Origin: JACPFV01 sp052386975
Lineage (GTDB): Bacteria; Pseudomonadota; Gammaproteobacteria; Nevskiales; Nevskiaceae
Direction: 5' to 3'
DNA: 31,728 nt
NCBI GenBank assembly: GCA_052386975.1
Contig: JBQTJQ010000164.1
Location: forward strand, 1-31,728
Positions within the stretch are counted from its first letter, which is position 1. Each line of letters begins with the position of its first letter. A program made the position numbers and the translations under genes. This document shows positions 21,594 to 28,600 of the stretch, piece after piece. The notes beneath the pieces were generated by a model that had not been told where the DNA came from, ran no database searches, and saw nothing but the letters and a program-made list of their open reading frames with translations.

Positions 21594-21695
21594 ATGAGCA
21601 CCCTGATCGACACCGACGGCTTCCCCGGCATCTTCAGCGCCCTGACCCTGGCCGGCATCCTCGCCGGATTCGCCTGGATGCTGGCCGGGTACTGA
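21594..21695 (+). CDS. Predicted 33-residue single-pass membrane peptide
   Basis: A short open frame not usually called: ATG at 21594, with GGAG 7 nt upstream, and TGA at 21693. The product begins MSTLIDTDGFPGIF and continues as one hydrophobic helix (residues about 12-32: SALTLAGILAGFAWMLAGY). A good ribosome site, a full transmembrane helix and a place between the WYL gene and a REP pair support it. There is no homology evidence, so it could be chance. Confidence 0.5.
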   Translation: MSTLIDTDGFPGIFSALTLAGILAGFAWMLAGY

Positions 21696-21702
21696 TTCCC
21701 TT

Positions 21703-21775
21703 TTTGCGCCAGGGCGGCGCTCCTGCAGACCTCCCCTCCCACGCACCCCCTGCAGGGGCGCCCTCTGGGCGCAAA
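21703..21775. repeat. Inverted pair of REP-like elements
   Basis: Two 26-nt copies face each other: minus-strand copy 21703-21728 (starts CTGCAGGAGCGCC, ends GGCGCAAA) and plus-strand copy 21750-21775 (starts CTGCAGGGGCGCC, ends GGGCGCAAA). Each can form its own small hairpin, and the pair can form one long hairpin with a 21-nt loop. The GCAGGAGCGCC...GGCGC pattern is like the REP palindromes of pseudomonads and xanthomonads. The pair ends exactly at the stop codon of the TauD-like gene. Confidence 0.7.
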
Positions 21776-22858
21776 TCAGGCGCTGCTGTACCCGCGCGCC
21801 CGCTCCCGCGCCAGCTGCAGTGCGGCTGTGCCAATCACGGCGGCGAAACTGCGTAGCGTGCGCAGGCGCTCGACGATTGGCAGCGGCTCCGGGATCGAGA
21901 TCCACAACCGCAGCAGGTGACGCCGGCGCTCGGGCTCGGGCCAGTCCTCGAACGCAGTGCGCGCGTGCAGGATGGTGTGGTTGGAGATGAGCTGCACGTC
22001 GCCCGGCGCGAGGTCCATGTCGAGATGGAACGCGGGTGAGTTCGCGATGCCGTCGTAGGTGTCCAGCAGGTCCTTGAGCTCGTCGGTCATCGCCGGCACG
22101 TGCGCATGGCGGTTGACCGTGCGGTAGTAGTCGCTCTGCCAGAACGTGCGCAGTTCGCCGTTGGAGTAGCGGCACGGCGGGATGGGGAAGGCGCGCACGC
22201 CGCCTTCGCCCTTGGTGTCGAAGTACAGCGGCTCGAACAGCCGCGGCACCAGTTGCGGCTTGACGCGCATCAACTCGTTGAATACGGCCACGCTGCTCGC
22301 GATGCGCGACAGCCCGCCGGACTTCGACTTCTGCAGGCACAGCAGGCCGACGAAGTCGGCGGCGTCGGTGTGGACCGCGAGCTCCTTGTTGGTACGGTAG
22401 TAGCGCACGTCATGGCCGGTGCGCTGGTCGCGCACGTGGCCGAGCAGGTCGCCCTCGGGGTTCTGCGCGCCGGGAATGCCGAAGTGGTGGCCCAGGCACC
22501 AGAAGAAGGTCTCGGACTGCGCTTCGGTCCACTGGCCGACCGGCACGCCGCGGATCAGCACGAAGCCGCGGCCGCGGCGGATCTCGTCGCGCCAGCCGGC
22601 GATGCGCGTGGCCAGCGTCGGCAGCGGGAAGTCGGCGGCGGTCATGTGCCGCAACGGCTTGCCGCCGGCGGCGGCGGCCTGCTGCGCGGTGTTCAACTCG
22701 GCCACCTCGGCCGCGTCCAGTCGCGTGGTCCACGACTCGGGACGCCGGCGCATGTCCTCGCCGCGCCAGGCTGCCGCGCCCTCGATCGGCGCCGTCGGCA
22801 CGCGCTGGTGGGGCCGGGCCCAGTACTTCAGGGTTTGCGCGCGCAGGGACTTGTACAT
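21776..22858 (-). CDS. TauD/TfdA family Fe(II)/2-oxoglutarate dioxygenase
   Basis: A 360-residue protein of the TauD/TfdA superfamily, which uses Fe(II) and 2-oxoglutarate to hydroxylate small substrates. The first two iron ligands are in AVHTDAADFVGLLC (HxD) and the third is a histidine in ISNHTILHARTAFED, followed by the arginine-containing 2-oxoglutarate-binding stretch (EPERRRHLLRLWIS). Start set at the ATG at 22858 (MYKSLRAQTLKYWARP); the longer open frame overlaps yjbQ. It is the last gene of a five-gene minus-strand run, 14 bp after yjbQ. The substrate is unknown; from the operon it may be a compound also handled by the azoreductase and pirin. Confidence 0.9.
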   Translation of the reverse strand: MYKSLRAQTLKYWARPHQRVPTAPIEGAAAWRGEDMRRRPESWTTRLDAAEVAELNTAQQAAAAGGKPLRHMTAADFPLPTLATRIAGWRDEIRRGRGFVLIRGVPVGQWTEAQSETFFWCLGHHFGIPGAQNPEGDLLGHVRDQRTGHDVRYYRTNKELAVHTDAADFVGLLCLQKSKSGGLSRIASSVAVFNELMRVKPQLVPRLFEPLYFDTKGEGGVRAFPIPPCRYSNGELRTFWQSDYYRTVNRHAHVPAMTDELKDLLDTYDGIANSPAFHLDMDLAPGDVQLISNHTILHARTAFEDWPEPERRRHLLRLWISIPEPLPIVERLRTLRSFAAVIGTAALQLARERARGYSSA

Positions 22859-22872
22859 GCCCCCGATTGTGC

Positions 22873-23292
22873 CTACTCGCCGATGATCTTGACCAGCACG
22901 CGCTTGCGGCGGCGGCCGTCGAACTCGCCGTAGAAGATCTGCTCCCACGGCCCGAAGTCGAGCTTGCCGCCGGTGATGGCGACCACCACCTCGCGACCCA
23001 TGAGCTGGCGCTTGAGGTGCGAGTCGGCGTTGTCCTCGCCGGTGTCGTTGTGGCGCCACTGCTTGACTGGCTCGTGCGGCGCCAGCTTCTCCAGCCACTG
23101 GGTGAAGTCGTGGTGCAAGCCGCGCTCGTCATCGTTGATGAACACCGAGGCCGAGATGTGCATGGCGTTGACCAGGCACAGCCCTTCTTTCACGCCGCTG
23201 TCGCGCAGCGCCACCTCGACCTGCGGCGTGATGTTGACGAACGCCGTGCGCGCGGGCGTCTCGAACCACAACTCCTTGCGGTGGGTCTTCAC
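22873..23292 (-). CDS. YjbQ family protein (UPF0047)
   Basis: A 139-residue protein covering the whole UPF0047/YjbQ fold. Typical stretches are GLCLVNAMHISASVFINDDE, HNDTGEDNADSHLKRQLMG, and GKLDFGPWEQIFYGEFDGRR with the conserved histidines and aspartates. E. coli YjbQ has weak thiamine phosphate synthase activity in vitro, and the true role of the family is uncertain. The start is a GTG at 23292, overlapping the pirin stop by 4 bp (GTGA), so translation is probably coupled. Confidence 0.93.
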   Translation of the reverse strand: MKTHRKELWFETPARTAFVNITPQVEVALRDSGVKEGLCLVNAMHISASVFINDDERGLHHDFTQWLEKLAPHEPVKQWRHNDTGEDNADSHLKRQLMGREVVVAITGGKLDFGPWEQIFYGEFDGRRRKRVLVKIIGE

Positions 23293-24197
23293 GCGCGCCG
23301 GGCCCGCGCCGCCTCGACCTTGCGGATTTCGTCCGCCGTCAGCGCCAGCGTGCCCATGTTGTAGTCGTAGATCGCTTCCTCGATCTGTTCGCGCGTGTTC
23401 ATCACGAACGGTCCGTACTGCACCACCGGCTCGCGCAATGGCCGGGCCGCGAGCAGCAGGAAGCGCCCGCCGTCCTTGCCGGCGGTGACGGTGACCGCGT
23501 CGCCGTCCGACAGCAGCCCGGCCGCGCGATGGGGCAACTCCTTGCCGCCGACCGTGGCGCTCCCTTCGTAGGCGTACAGAAAGGCGTTGTGGCCTCTGGC
23601 GATCGGGGCGGAGAACTCCGCGCCGGCCGGCAGGCGCACGTCCACGTACAGCGGGTCGGTGCTCTTGTCGTTGGCTCCATTGATGGGGCCTTGCGCCGTC
23701 TTGCCGCCGACGTCGAGCGCGCCCGCGATCACCCGGACCTCGCCGCCGCCCGGCAGCGCCACGGTCGGAATCTGCGCCGACGGGATGTCGCGATACCAGG
23801 CCGGCCGCATCTTCTCGGCCGCCGGCAGGTTGAGCCAGAGCTGGAAGCCGCGCATGCGGCCCTCCGACTGTTGCGGCATCTCCGAGTGGATGATGCCGCG
23901 CGCCGCGGTCATCCACTGCACCGAGCCGGGGCCGAGGTCGCCGGTGTTGCCGAAGTTGTCCTTGTGCTGCATGTGGCCGTCGAGCATGTAGGTCACGGTC
24001 TCGAAGCCGCGGTGCGGATGCGACGGGAAGCCGGCGAGGTAGTCGTCCGGATTGTCCGAGTAGAACTCGTCGAGCATCAGGAACGGGTCGAAGCGCATGC
24101 GCTCCTGGCCCGAGCCGAGGCTGCGGCGCAGCTTGACGCCGGCCCCGTCGGAGGTCGGCACCGAGGGGATGACCTGGGCGAGCGTGCGCGCGGTCAT
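23289..24197 (-). CDS. Pirin family protein
   Basis: A 302-residue bicupin pirin. The N-terminal cupin carries the metal-binding set in FPSHPHRGFETVTYMLDG and the later histidine/glutamate in ARGIIHSEMPQ; the C-terminal cupin (about 180-280) ends GPFVMNTREQIEEAIYDYN. Bacterial pirins of this kind act as quercetin dioxygenases or redox-sensing cofactors. The ATG at 24197 overlaps the DoxX stop by 4 bp (ATGA). The neighbours, a DoxX membrane protein and an azoreductase, are frequent companions of pirins in operons for quinone or electrophile stress. Confidence 0.95.
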   Translation of the reverse strand: MTARTLAQVIPSVPTSDGAGVKLRRSLGSGQERMRFDPFLMLDEFYSDNPDDYLAGFPSHPHRGFETVTYMLDGHMQHKDNFGNTGDLGPGSVQWMTAARGIIHSEMPQQSEGRMRGFQLWLNLPAAEKMRPAWYRDIPSAQIPTVALPGGGEVRVIAGALDVGGKTAQGPINGANDKSTDPLYVDVRLPAGAEFSAPIARGHNAFLYAYEGSATVGGKELPHRAAGLLSDGDAVTVTAGKDGGRFLLLAARPLREPVVQYGPFVMNTREQIEEAIYDYNMGTLALTADEIRKVEAARARRA

Positions 24198-24592
24198 GGT
24201 GAAGCCTGCTTCGCGCGCCAGCCGTCGACGGAGAATGCGCCGGCGCCGTGCGCGACCAGGAACAGGAAGCCGCCGGCCATGGCGAAGTCCTTCATGAACA
24301 GGATCTGCTGCATCGGGTCGCCGAAATTGGCGTGGAACAGCAGCGCGGCCAGCGCGCTGAAGCCGGCCAGCGCGAAGGCGGCGAGGCGCGTCCACAGGCC
24401 CAGCAGCACCAGCAGGCCGCCGCCGAGCTCGGTCGCGATGACCAGCGGCAGCAGCACGCCCGGGACACCCTGCGATTCCATGTACGCCTGGGTGCCGGCG
24501 TAGCCGCCGATCTTGCTGGCCCCGGCCAGGATGAAGATCGCCGAGATCAGGACCCGGCCCGCCAGTTCACCGACGTCGTAGAGCTTGTTCAT
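24194..24592 (-). CDS. DoxX family membrane protein
   Basis: A 132-residue protein with four predicted helices: GRVLISAIFILAGASKI, LLPLVIATELGGGLLVLLGL, LAAFALAGFSALAALLFHA and FAMAGGFLFLVAHG. This matches DoxX/YphA-type proteins. Some family members serve in quinone-linked respiration or redox control; the job of this one is not known. ATG at 24592 with GGAG upstream. It sits 22 bp after the azoreductase gene and overlaps the pirin gene. Confidence 0.92.
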   Translation of the reverse strand: MNKLYDVGELAGRVLISAIFILAGASKIGGYAGTQAYMESQGVPGVLLPLVIATELGGGLLVLLGLWTRLAAFALAGFSALAALLFHANFGDPMQQILFMKDFAMAGGFLFLVAHGAGAFSVDGWRAKQASP

Positions 24593-24614
24593 GGTGTTCT
24601 CCGTTGCAAGGTGA

Positions 24615-25235
24615 TCAGGCCGCGAGTCGCGCGGGCGGTGCCAGATTCTGGAGCGCGGCGCGGGCCTGCGCCAGACCGTTGTCGCGGGCCTGCGGGCCCA
24701 TCGCCAGGCCTTCGGCGTAGACGAATTCGACATCGGCGATGCCGAGGAATCCCAGGAACTGGCGCAGGTAGGGCGTCTGCGTGTCGTTCACCGAGCCGGC
24801 GTAGGCGCCGCCGCGGGTCGCGAAGACCACGGCCTTCTTGCCCGTCATCAGGCCGACCGGGCCGGTGTCCGTGTAACGGAAAGTCACTCCGGCGCGGGCG
24901 ATGTGGTCGAACCAGGCCTTGAGCTGGGTGGGAATCGAGAAGTTGTACATCGGCACGCCGAGCACGAGCACGTCGGCGGCGCGCAGCTCCGCAATCAGCG
25001 TGTCGGAAGTTTCCGCGACCGCGGCCTGCTCGGCGGTGCGCTCCTCGGGCTTGGCCAGGAACGCGCCGAAGCGCGCGGCGTCGAGGTGAGGCAGCGGGTC
25101 GGTGCCGACGTCGCGCTCGATGACGCGGGCGTCCGGCTCGCGCTCGAGCAAGGCGCTGACGAACTGGTTGCCGAGCGCGGTGGACTGCCCGGCGTCGCCG
25201 TAGATGCTGGAGTTGATCTTGAGGATGGTGGTCAT
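24615..25235 (-). CDS. azoR: FMN-dependent NADH-azoreductase
   Basis: A 206-residue flavodoxin-fold protein of the AzoR group, which reduces quinones and azo compounds by two-electron transfer from NADH. Diagnostic stretches are LKINSSIYGDAGQSTALGNQ (FMN phosphate loop), VLGVPMYNFSIPTQLKAWFD, VTFRYTDTGPVGLMTGKKAV and RGGAY. Start at the ATG at 25235, with AGGAGG 7 nt upstream; an upstream ATG is in frame but has no ribosome site. It is the first gene of the minus-strand operon and diverges from the LysR gene, with putative operators between. Confidence 0.95.
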   Translation of the reverse strand: MTTILKINSSIYGDAGQSTALGNQFVSALLEREPDARVIERDVGTDPLPHLDAARFGAFLAKPEERTAEQAAVAETSDTLIAELRAADVLVLGVPMYNFSIPTQLKAWFDHIARAGVTFRYTDTGPVGLMTGKKAVVFATRGGAYAGSVNDTQTPYLRQFLGFLGIADVEFVYAEGLAMGPQARDNGLAQARAALQNLAPPARLAA

Positions 25236-25266
25236 GGCTGCCTCCTGTTTTGGTGGCGTCATTGAA

Positions 25267-25281
25267 CTATTGATTTGATAG
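25267..25281. promoter_or_regulatory. LysR-type binding box (CTAT-N7-ATAG)
   Basis: A perfect inverted repeat CTAT-TGATTTG-ATAG containing the T-N11-A pattern of LysR regulators, in the 94-bp AT-rich gap between azoR and the LysR gene. It overlaps the candidate -35 of the LysR gene. Confidence 0.65.
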
Positions 25282-25298
25282 ATAAAAAAGCAGAGAAT
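25270..25298 (+). promoter_or_regulatory. Candidate promoter of the LysR gene
   Basis: TTGATT, 17 bp, GAGAAT (four of six -10 bases), with a start near 25305, 25 nt before the ATG. Overlap with the LysR box suggests that the regulator represses its own gene. Confidence 0.45.
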
Positions 25299-25311
25299 TT
25301 AGCCTCTACCA

Positions 25312-25326
25312 ATCTAACGGATAGAT
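25312..25326. promoter_or_regulatory. Second inverted repeat before the LysR gene (ATCTA-N5-TAGAT)
   Basis: Perfect 5-bp arms around ACGGA, ending 3 bp before the ATG at 25330. It may be a second regulator site; its place over the ribosome-binding region also fits repression of the LysR gene itself. No ordinary Shine-Dalgarno sequence is seen. Confidence 0.5.
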
Positions 25327-25329
25327 TTA

Positions 25330-26250
25330 ATGGCGACGCCCAAGATCACCCTCGACCAGTGGAAGACTCTGGTTTCTGTAGTTGAATCAGGTGGTTACGC
25401 GCAAGCCGCGAGCCAGCTCCACAAGAGCCAGTCGACCCTGACCTACGCCATCCAGAAGATGGAGCGCCTGCTCGGGGTCAAAGCCTTCGAGATCAAGGGA
25501 CGCAAGGCCCAGCTCACCGACGCTGGCCACATCCTCTACACGCGGGGCAAGGCGCTGGTCGAGGAAGCCGGGCGGCTCGAGCAGGCCGCGGCAGCGCTGG
25601 CGGCGGGCTGGGAGGCCGAGATCCGCCTGGCGGTCGAGGTGGTGTTCCCGACCTGGCTGTTGCTCGAATGCCTGGCGGCGTTCGGCGAGGAGCGGCCGCA
25701 TACGCGCATCGAGCTGTACGAGACCGTGCTGGAAGGCAACGTCGAGGCACTCACCGAAGGCAAGGTGGACCTGGCGATCGGCCCGACCATCCCGCAGGGC
25801 TTCGTCGGCGAAGCGCTGATGAACGTGAGTTTCGTGCTGGCCGCGGCGCCGGGGCACGCGCTGCACCAACTCGGCCGGCCGATCGTGCCGGCGGACCTCA
25901 AGCCGCACCGGCACCTGATCATCCGCGACACCGGCAGCCGGCGCGTGCGCGCCACCAATGCCATCGCCGCGCAGCGCTGGACCGTGTCGAACAAGGCGAC
26001 CTCGATCCGGGCCGCGACCATGGGCCTGGGCTTCGCCTGGTTCCCGGAAGACAGCGTCCGCGAGGAACTGGGCAGCGGGCAGCTCAAGGCGCTGCCGATG
26101 CGCGAGGGTACCGAGCGCTACGCGACGCTGTACCTGATCCACGCCGGCGACGACCTGGTGGGCAAGGGCGCGCGGCGGCTCGGCGAGATCATCCGCGGGC
26201 GCGTGAAGCAGACCTGCCCAGAGTCCGGCCAGCCGGCGGCGTCGCCCTGA
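25330..26250 (+). CDS. LysR family transcriptional regulator
   Basis: A 306-residue LysR regulator. The winged helix-turn-helix is at about residues 8-65 (FVSVVESGGY region, AASQLHKSQSTLTYAIQKME, ending LTDAG), and a periplasmic-binding-like effector domain spans about 90-295. The recognition helix reads SQSTLTYAIQ, with TL in place of the more common SVS, so its operator may be somewhat distinct. It is divergent from the azoR-DoxX-pirin-yjbQ-tauD run and is the natural regulator of that operon, presumably responding to a quinone or similar electrophile. Confidence 0.93.
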   Translation: MATPKITLDQWKTLVSVVESGGYAQAASQLHKSQSTLTYAIQKMERLLGVKAFEIKGRKAQLTDAGHILYTRGKALVEEAGRLEQAAAALAAGWEAEIRLAVEVVFPTWLLLECLAAFGEERPHTRIELYETVLEGNVEALTEGKVDLAIGPTIPQGFVGEALMNVSFVLAAAPGHALHQLGRPIVPADLKPHRHLIIRDTGSRRVRATNAIAAQRWTVSNKATSIRAATMGLGFAWFPEDSVREELGSGQLKALPMREGTERYATLYLIHAGDDLVGKGARRLGEIIRGRVKQTCPESGQPAASP

Positions 26251-26296
26251 CGGCGCGCCCCTTCTGGCTCAGAATGCGGCGAACCGAGGGGGAACC

Positions 26297-26725
26297 ATGC
26301 GACTGCCATTCATCGTGATCCTGCTGGGCTATGCGGGCTTGGTGCCCTTCGTGATCGGCCCGGCCTGGCTCACCTTCTCGCCGGAGACGGCACCCGAGTG
26401 GCTCGACGCCGCCTGGGCCGGCTACGTGACGCTGCTCGCGGCCTTCCTCGCCGGGACCTTCTGGGGTTTCGCGCTGCCGGCGATCGAGGGGCCCAACGGC
26501 TTGCTGGGCGTGTTCATCGCATCGCTTCTTCTGCTGCTGACCTGGGTGACGATGGTGATCGCGTCGGTGTGGCAGCTGTACTTGTTGGGACTGGTGTTCC
26601 TGCTGCAGCTGGTCGCGGACTACTGGCGCGAGCGCACGCTCGACACGATCCCCGGTTACTTCAGGCTGCGCGCGACGCTGACGGTCGGCGCGATCGCGTC
26701 GATCGGCTGGTTCCTCGCCCTATAG
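26297..26725 (+). CDS. DUF3429 family membrane protein
   Basis: A 142-residue protein with four to five hydrophobic helices (IVILLGYAGLVPFVIGPAW, YVTLLAAFLAGTFWGFAL, LGVFIASLLLLLTWVTMVI, LYLLGLVFLLQLVADYW, LTVGAIASIGWFLAL). The order of AGLVPF, LAGTFWG and a charged loop after the fourth helix matches DUF3429, of unknown function. GAGGGGG precedes the ATG at 26297. Its stop codon TAG shares the hexamer CTATAG with the stop of the convergent methyltransferase gene. Confidence 0.82.
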   Translation: MRLPFIVILLGYAGLVPFVIGPAWLTFSPETAPEWLDAAWAGYVTLLAAFLAGTFWGFALPAIEGPNGLLGVFIASLLLLLTWVTMVIASVWQLYLLGLVFLLQLVADYWRERTLDTIPGYFRLRATLTVGAIASIGWFLAL

Positions 26726-26741
26726 CCGCCCGCGGGCGAGG
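26713..26741. terminator. Hairpin at the convergent DUF3429/methyltransferase junction
   Basis: CCTCGCCC / GGGCGAGG, a perfect 8-bp stem with a 13-nt loop that spans both stop codons. There is no T tract on either side, so it may slow or help end transcription rather than act as a full intrinsic terminator. Confidence 0.4.
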
Positions 26742-27697
26742 TCCTGGCGCTGGGCCGACACGCCCTTGCCGGCCTGCCTCAGGCGCGTTTCCCATACCAG
26801 GCGCACGCCCACGCGCGTGTTCGAGGTGAGCGACAGGTCGAGCTGCTGGCCGCGCGCCGGCTTCACCGGCTCGAGCAGCGGCAGGTAGACCTGCTCCCAG
26901 TGCGTCGGCCTGGCGTACGGCGAGGTCGACAGGCTCACGCCCTCGACCAGCTCGATTTCCCACCACAGCGCGAAGCCGTGCACGGTCTTGCCGCCGAGGT
27001 CGGGCCAGCTGGCCAGGCCCTTGCGCTGGCTGGACGGCGGCTTGCCCTCCGGCACGAAGGCGACGCGGTCCCACTCGCGCGCCGTCGCCTCGCCGGCGAG
27101 CTCGTGCGGCGCCACGCTGCGCACGTACATGTTGTTGAGCGCCGCCTCGCGCGCGGGCGCGAGGTCGAGGCCGTGGCCGCCGCGCGCGAACACGTCGATC
27201 TCGTCCTGGATCCGCGGCGCGATGACCGGCGCGACGAACTGCCGGAGCGCGCAGGGCAGCATCACGCCGCCGGGCTTCAGGAAGCGGCGCGCGTCGACCA
27301 TGGTCTCGAGCAGGCCTTCCTCGAGCGCGTAGTTGCCGAGGGTCTCCGAAATCACCACGTCCACGCGCGGGGGCTTGCGCACCTCGGTCGAGTGCGCCTC
27401 GACGAAGCTGAGGCCGGTGATGCCGTTGCGGCGCGCGAGCTCGCGCGCCAGGGCGAGCGCGCCGGTGTACTCGTACAGGTGGCAGTGCGCGGCCCCGAGC
27501 CGGCGCGCCAGGAAGCTCAGGAAGCCGGTGCCGGCGCCGATGTCGGCGACGGTCATGCCGGGCTTGAGCACGCGTGCCAGCGCCGCGCCGACCGCATCGT
27601 TGCGCACGGTGTCGCCTAGCAGCTTGCGATGCAGCTCGATTTCGCTCAGGGGACTGTCACCTTTTTCGAAGAAAAAGGGGACTGTCCCCTTTTTCAC
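26720..27697 (-). CDS. PRMT-like class I SAM-dependent methyltransferase
   Basis: About 325 residues. The SAM-binding motif I is VADIGAGTGFLSFLA; the post-I acidic residue is in HLYEYTGALALA; and the double-E-like loop is ISETLGNYALEEGLLE, which together with the later THWEQVYLPL recalls protein arginine methyltransferases. Bacterial relatives are poorly studied and the substrate is unknown. The N-terminus is doubtful: the only starts that keep the conserved IELHRKLLGDTVRNDAV segment are a GTG at 27697 or a TTG at 27706. Both lie in or beside a palindromic repeat, so the first ~17 residues (KKGTVPFFFEKGDSPLS) are translated repeat. The original start was probably displaced. It overlaps the tesB end by about 40 bp. 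Confidence 0.8.
   Translation of the reverse strand: MKKGTVPFFFEKGDSPLSEIELHRKLLGDTVRNDAVGAALARVLKPGMTVADIGAGTGFLSFLARRLGAAHCHLYEYTGALALARELARRNGITGLSFVEAHSTEVRKPPRVDVVISETLGNYALEEGLLETMVDARRFLKPGGVMLPCALRQFVAPVIAPRIQDEIDVFARGGHGLDLAPAREAALNNMYVRSVAPHELAGEATAREWDRVAFVPEGKPPSSQRKGLASWPDLGGKTVHGFALWWEIELVEGVSLSTSPYARPTHWEQVYLPLLEPVKPARGQQLDLSLTSNTRVGVRLVWETRLRQAGKGVSAQRQDLARGRL
27649..27695. repeat. Dispersed palindromic element, one and a half copies, translated in two genes
   Basis: Copy 2 (27671-27695) is a perfect palindrome: GAAAAAGGGGA, CTG, TCCCCTTTTTC. Copy 1 (27649-27667) is a partial copy with one change (GTCACC for GTCCCC). Between them CCTTTTTC-GAA-GAAAAAGG is also an inverted repeat. 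Translated copies of this element (KGDSPLF, KGTVPFF) are familiar as odd N- and C-termini in many proteobacterial proteins. On RNA the hairpin plus its T tract resembles a bidirectional terminator. Confidence 0.85.
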
Positions 27698-28574
27698 TGG
27701 CCGCAACGTTGCGCATCAGGTTCTCCTGCGTCACCGAGCACACCAGGCGCCCGCCGCGGTCGAAGATCAGCCCGCGCGAAAGGCCGCGCGCCCCCTGCGC
27801 CGTCGGCGCGTCCATCGTGTACAGCAGCCAGTCGTCGACGCGCACCTCGCGATGGAACCACAGCGCGTGGTCGATGCTCGCCACGATCATCCCGGAAGAG
27901 TGCCAGGACTGGCCGTGCGGCAGCAGCGCGGTGGACAGCAGGTTGAAGTCGGTGGCGTAGGCCAGCACGCAGGCGTGCAGTAGCGGATCGTCCGGCAGCT
28001 TGCCGGCGGAACGCAGCCAGAAGTGCTGGACGGGCTCGCGCTTGTCGGGCTTGAGCGGGTTCCAGGGATTCACCGCCTTGAACTCGATCGCGAGCTCGCG
28101 CGTCATCGCGGTGTGCACGCGCTCGGGGACCGGGCCCTTGGCCTCGAGCTCGTCGAGCCAGCGCTTGCGCTGGAGGTGCTGCGACTCGAGCTGCTCGGGC
28201 GGCGGCACCTCCGGCATCGCCACCTGGTGCGACAGGCCGTCCTCGGGTTTCTGGAACGACGCGATCATCGACAGGATCGGCTCGCCATGCTGGATCGCCT
28301 GCACGCGGCGCGCCGTGAAGCTGCGCCCGTCGCGCACGCGGTCCACCTCGTAGACGATCGGCATCGCCATGTCGCCGGGGCGCAGGAAGTAGGCGTGCGC
28401 GGAATGCGGCACGGCGCCGTCCACGGTGCGGGCGGCGGCCACCAGCGCCTGGCCGATGACCTGCCCGCCGTAGACGCTCTTGCCGCCGAGGTCGCGCGAC
28501 TGGCCACGAAACATGTTGACCTCGAGCGGCTCGAGGTCGAGCAGGTTGACGAGGTCCTGGAGGACTCGGTTCAT
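27657..28574 (-). CDS. tesB: Acyl-CoA thioesterase II (TesB), C-terminus extended by a repeat
   Basis: A 305-residue double-hotdog thioesterase that hydrolyses medium- and long-chain acyl-CoA. Typical segments are LEVNMFRGQSRDLGGKSVYG, GGQVIGQALVAAARTV, HSAHAYFLRPGD and, in the second hotdog, ASIDHALWFHRE; the active-site glutamine is in the final CSVTQENLMRN. In E. coli TesB (286 residues) the protein ends a few residues after the matching QEGVMRN. Here it runs on with SEKGDSPLFLRKR, which is translated palindromic repeat, and stops in the next copy. Activity is probably kept because the addition is terminal. The ATG at 28574 lies 26 bp from the divergent hrpB start. Confidence 0.95.
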   Translation of the reverse strand: MNRVLQDLVNLLDLEPLEVNMFRGQSRDLGGKSVYGGQVIGQALVAAARTVDGAVPHSAHAYFLRPGDMAMPIVYEVDRVRDGRSFTARRVQAIQHGEPILSMIASFQKPEDGLSHQVAMPEVPPPEQLESQHLQRKRWLDELEAKGPVPERVHTAMTRELAIEFKAVNPWNPLKPDKREPVQHFWLRSAGKLPDDPLLHACVLAYATDFNLLSTALLPHGQSWHSSGMIVASIDHALWFHREVRVDDWLLYTMDAPTAQGARGLSRGLIFDRGGRLVCSVTQENLMRNVAASEKGDSPLFLRKR

Positions 28575-28578
28575 GGCC

Positions 28579-28596
28579 CCGCATCATATGATGCGG
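28579..28596. promoter_or_regulatory. 18-bp perfect palindrome with back-to-back -10 hexamers between tesB and hrpB
   Basis: CCGCATCAT / ATGATGCGG. It contains TATGAT on the plus strand (28587-28592) and TATGAT on the minus strand (28588-28583), each exactly 8 nt before a start codon (hrpB at 28601, tesB at 28574). Both transcripts would begin at or near the ATG. It could also be a regulator site. No -35 hexamers are clear on either side. Confidence 0.6.
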
Positions 28597-28600
28597 CGCG

